Shown here: positions 61,279-64,000 of the stretch, in pieces
Numbering within the stretch: position 1 is the first letter of the stretch
Layout of the letters: the number at the start of each line of letters is the position of its first letter
DNA from: Arthrobacter sp. YN
GTDB taxonomy: Bacteria > Actinomycetota > Actinomycetes > Actinomycetales > Micrococcaceae
Direction: 5' to 3'
DNA length: 64,000 nt
NCBI RefSeq assembly: GCF_002224285.1
Contig: NZ_CP022436.1
Location: 4,340,001-4,404,000 of the forward strand
The notes under the pieces: generated by a model
What the model saw: the letters and a program-made list of their open reading frames with translations, nothing else
Told to the model about the DNA's origin: nothing
Databases searched by the model: none
Made by a program: the position numbers and the translations under genes

Positions 61279-62565
61279 ATGTTCATTCAAAAGATGCACC
61301 GCACCGCATTGGCGACAGCCGCCGTCGTCACCGCCGCCATGGCGCTCACCGCCTGCGGTTCCGCCGGTTCTACAACGTCCGACGGCGGCCAGCCCACCGG
61401 CAAGGTGACGCTGTGGATGTACCCCGTCATCAAGGACGAGACCGCCAGCAAGAAGTTCTGGCAGGACACCGAGGCCAGCTTCGAGAAGTCCAACCCGGGC
61501 ATCGACCTGACCATCGAACTCCAGACGTTCGACAAGCGGGACGCCCAGATCTCGGCGGCGTTGGCCGCAGGCTCGGGACCCGACGTCGTGCTCATTACGC
61601 CCGACCAAGCCGCCACCTACCGTAACGTTCGTGGACTGCTGCCGGTGGACAAAGCCGTTGAGCAGGACAAGGACAGCTTCTACCCCGGAACGTTGGAAGC
61701 AGCGACATTCGACGATGAAGTGTTCGGCGTACCACTGTTCCAGAACATCAACACAACTGCATACAACACCAAGATCTTCGCGGACGCAGGGGTGCCGCTG
61801 CCCAGGACCTGGGACGATCTCCGCAGTGCGGCGCCGGTTCTGGCCAAGAAGGGAATCGCCGTGATGGACTACGCCGGCACTCCTGAACAGACGTTGAACT
61901 TGTCCTTCTATCCCCTCTTGTGGCAGGCAGGAGGAACAGTCTTCACCGAGGACGCCAAGGACATCGCCTTCGACTCCGAGGCCGGCGTCTCCGCGTTGCA
62001 GTTGCTGATCGACTTGAAGAAGCTCGGCGGACTTCCCGCCGATGCCGCCACCGACGGCCCAAAGGTTGAAGGTGCGCCGATCGCCACCGGTAAGGCAGCA
62101 ATGCGGGCCACCACGTCACTGCCGGAACTGAAGCAGATGCGCGCCGCCCTGGGTGCCGAAAACGTTGCCTTGGGTGCTCCTTTGACGGGCAAGGTCCAGG
62201 CGACGTACGGAAACCCCGGTTTGCTGGCGCTGACTTCCATCAATAAAAAGGAAAACCGCGAAGCTGCCTACAAGGTCATGAGCTACCTGAGTTCGGCTGA
62301 GTCCCAGAAGGCCCTCAACACCGCTGCCGGCAACCTGCCGACGCGGACAGATGCCGCCGCCCTGGGCACGGATGCCGATTCCCTGGCCATGGCCGAGGCC
62401 CTGAAGTCCGCCAACCCCGGCGAACCGTCCCCGGTTGCACGCCAGGTCATGGGTGCCCTCGCACCGAACATCCAAGCTGCCCTCCGCGGCGATGTCAGCG
62501 CCAAGGAAGCCCTTGACCGTGCTGCCAAAGAAGCCCGCGGCATCCTGCAGCGCTCGGCATCCTGA
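61279..62565 (+). CDS. sugar ABC transporter substrate-binding lipoprotein, second cluster
   Basis: 428 residues from ATG 61279. The lipobox L-T-A-C26 ends the signal peptide. The mature protein has V-T-L-W-M-Y-P-V-I-K, G-P-D-V-V-L-I-T-P-D-Q, F-Q-N-I-N-T-T-A-Y-N-T-K and G-K-A-A-M-R-A-T-T-S, the type-1 sugar-binding pattern. Cluster setting with a sulfatase suggests a sulfated oligosaccharide ligand (inference). Another ATG at 61294 is possible. Followed by two permease genes. Confidence 0.9.
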   Translation: MFIQKMHRTALATAAVVTAAMALTACGSAGSTTSDGGQPTGKVTLWMYPVIKDETASKKFWQDTEASFEKSNPGIDLTIELQTFDKRDAQISAALAAGSGPDVVLITPDQAATYRNVRGLLPVDKAVEQDKDSFYPGTLEAATFDDEVFGVPLFQNINTTAYNTKIFADAGVPLPRTWDDLRSAAPVLAKKGIAVMDYAGTPEQTLNLSFYPLLWQAGGTVFTEDAKDIAFDSEAGVSALQLLIDLKKLGGLPADAATDGPKVEGAPIATGKAAMRATTSLPELKQMRAALGAENVALGAPLTGKVQATYGNPGLLALTSINKKENREAAYKVMSYLSSAESQKALNTAAGNLPTRTDAAALGTDADSLAMAEALKSANPGEPSPVARQVMGALAPNIQAALRGDVSAKEALDRAAKEARGILQRSAS

Positions 62566-62594
62566 GCCCAGCCCAACCACCGATTGGTCACCCC

Positions 62595-63551
62595 ATGTCT
62601 GTAAACACCCGCACCAGAACCACGCTGGCCGGCCGACATCCCGAGTTGACGGCGTCACCGCTCAAGCCTTTTGGGGCCAAGAAAGCCCGTAGCCGCGAGG
62701 CACTGGCCGGCATCCTCTTCGTCCTGCCCACCTTGGTCATTTTCGGCCTCTTCAAGTTCCTCCCCATCTTCGGGGCCGGTGCCATGAGCCTGACCGAGTA
62801 CAGCCTCAACGGCGACTTCGAATTCCTGGGCGCAGACAACTACACCCGATTGGCTGCTGATCCCAACTTCTGGCAAAGCCTCAAGGTGACGCTCCTGTAC
62901 GTGGCGATCTTCGTCCCGTTCATCATCGCCGTATCGCTGGCCGGCGCCGTCCTCCTGGACAAACTGGTCAGGTTCACCGGGACTTTCCGGGCCCTGCTGT
63001 TCATCCCCTACCTCAGCTCATTCGTCATGGCCGGCATCATCTGGACGTGGATCTTCTCCACGGATGGTCCGCTGAATGCAGCATTGGTTGGCCTGGGCAT
63101 GGGGCCCGTCCCCTTCACCTCCGGGCCCCAACTGCTGGTCCTGCTCTCCCTGGCCGTGGTGTCCGTATGGAAAGGCTTCGGCTACTCCATGCTGATCTTC
63201 CTGGCCGGGCTCAAAGCACAACCGGCCGAAGTCCACGAGGCTGCGCGTATTGACGGAGCCGGCGCCTGGAAATCGTTCTGGTACGTCACATTGCCCCTGC
63301 TGAAGCCCGTGGTGTTCTTTGTCCTGGTCATCGAGACGATCGTCGGATTCCAGGTCTTCGACACCATCTACGTCATGACCGGAGGCGGACCCGCCCGGGC
63401 CAGCCACAGCCTCATCTACTTCCTGTTCGATGAAGGATTCAAGTTCTTCGACTTCGGCTATGCCTCGGCCATTGGCGTGGTGCTGTTCGTCATCGTGCTC
63501 ATCCTCTCGCTCATCCAGCAGCGCTTCTTCGAAGGTAAGGACTCCAAGTGA
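62595..63551 (+). CDS. sugar ABC transporter permease (MalF-like), second cluster
   Basis: 318 residues, six membrane segments. The EAA loop is E-V-H-E-A-A-R-I-D-G-A-G-A-W-K-S-F near residue 215. L-P-T-L-V-I-F-G-L-F-K-F-L-P is helix 1. The TGA stop overlaps the GTG start of the next permease by 4 nt (GTGA). Confidence 0.92.
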   Translation: MSVNTRTRTTLAGRHPELTASPLKPFGAKKARSREALAGILFVLPTLVIFGLFKFLPIFGAGAMSLTEYSLNGDFEFLGADNYTRLAADPNFWQSLKVTLLYVAIFVPFIIAVSLAGAVLLDKLVRFTGTFRALLFIPYLSSFVMAGIIWTWIFSTDGPLNAALVGLGMGPVPFTSGPQLLVLLSLAVVSVWKGFGYSMLIFLAGLKAQPAEVHEAARIDGAGAWKSFWYVTLPLLKPVVFFVLVIETIVGFQVFDTIYVMTGGGPARASHSLIYFLFDEGFKFFDFGYASAIGVVLFVIVLILSLIQQRFFEGKDSK

Positions 63552-64000
63552 CTGCCACCGTTTCCACTCCAGATGTTGGCCAACGCCCCGCCGGACGCAG
63601 CACCCAGCGAAACCCCCGCCGCAGCACCGAAAAGCGCCGCCAACGCACCCTGACCTGGGTGCTTGCGGTAATCTCGCTCTTCACGGTGGCGCCCCTGATT
63701 GCCGTTGCCGTGCTGGCACTCTCCCCTGAGGATGCCCCCACGCTCCCCTACGCTCTGCCGTCGTCTCTGACGTTGGACAACATCGTCCGCATCTTCAACG
63801 TGGGTGAATTCCCGCTCTGGCTCTGGAACTCATTCCTGTACTCGGCGGTGTCCGTGGTAGTTGTCCTGCTGACAGCTTCCATGGCCGCCTACGCCTTGGC
63901 CCGCAAGAGATTCCCGGGACGGAACGCGCTGCTGTGGGCCATCATCGCCACCATGATGGTGCCCGTCCAGGCCACGCTGATCCCCACCTTCATCCTCATC
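63548..64000 (+). CDS. sugar ABC transporter permease (MalG-like), cut by the window end
   Basis: 151 codons are visible from a GTG at 63548 that overlaps the previous stop. The N-terminal ~35 residues are basic (R-R-S-T-E-K-R-R-Q-R), then W-V-L-A-V-I-S-L-F-T-V-A-P-L-I-A is helix 1 and A-L-S-P-E-D and W-L-W-N-S-F-L-Y-S follow as in MalG permeases. The conserved A-Y-A-L-A-R-K-R-F-P-G-R loop near residue 115 is present. The EAA loop lies beyond the window. Confidence 0.88.
   Translation, partial: MTATVSTPDVGQRPAGRSTQRNPRRSTEKRRQRTLTWVLAVISLFTVAPLIAVAVLALSPEDAPTLPYALPSSLTLDNIVRIFNVGEFPLWLWNSFLYSAVSVVVVLLTASMAAYALARKRFPGRNALLWAIIATMMVPVQATLIPTFILI

Overview
The window is high-GC chromosomal DNA of a soil-type actinobacterium, most likely Micrococcaceae (Arthrobacter/Paenarthrobacter group). 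Grounds are the G+C-rich wobble positions, an HspR-controlled dnaK-grpE-dnaJ operon with HAIR operators, an RskA-like anti-sigma factor, the DUF3040, DUF4190 and DUF817 families, many TTG starts, and many transporters and carbohydrate genes. The genus is an inference from gene content. I see no rRNA, tRNA, CRISPR array, transposase or prophage.

Layout. Bases 1-16,700 hold accessory and housekeeping genes: the start of a DEAD-box helicase, a SoxR-type regulator divergent from an MFS exporter with a clear sox box between them, a secreted beta-propeller/FG-GAP protein (frameshifted), a methyltransferase, a double-AsnC regulator divergent from an M20 hydrolase plus MHS symporter, a CynX-like MFS carrier, trmB, an ECF sigma/anti-sigma pair with a candidate autoregulatory promoter, an AbiEi/DUF559-like protein and a very acidic DMP19-like protein. 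Bases 16,900-22,200 hold a 1150-residue SWIM-SNF2 ATPase and a GntR-MFS pair.

Bases 22,400-38,930 form a polysaccharide-use region: a multidomain secreted GH30 enzyme (frameshifted), DUF2264, a DeoR/LacI hybrid regulator, a heparinase II/III-like protein, a 2-hydroxyacid dehydrogenase, a sugar ABC transporter, a YesL-like membrane protein and a GH35 beta-galactosidase. The two arms diverge from a shared control region at 31,959-32,122. The combination suggests uptake and cytoplasmic breakdown of a galactose-containing, partly acidic plant polysaccharide (inference). Bases 39,200-46,000 hold a lipoprotein, an amidase/agmatine deiminase/TetR unit and small membrane proteins. Bases 45,606-49,894 hold the heat-shock operon. 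Bases 50,020-57,550 hold DUF817, an MpaB-like oxygenase, a TetR, a Rossmann reductase, a PhyH dioxygenase/AraC pair and a Tat-type secreted propeller. Bases 57,609-64,000 form a second glycan cluster (ROK repressor, 2-hydroxyacid dehydrogenase, sulfatase, sugar ABC transporter) running off the window end; it suggests use of a sulfated saccharide.

The most unusual non-coding features are: three copies of a roughly 67-bp palindromic element, one lying in frame inside the heparinase-like gene as exactly 22 codons; a 7-unit, strictly 32-bp-periodic inverted repeat array behind the GH35 gene; a 104-bp nested palindrome inside the dnaK operon; and a glycine-riboswitch-like sequence before trmB. Two secreted-protein genes each carry one frameshift that a single extra C would repair.
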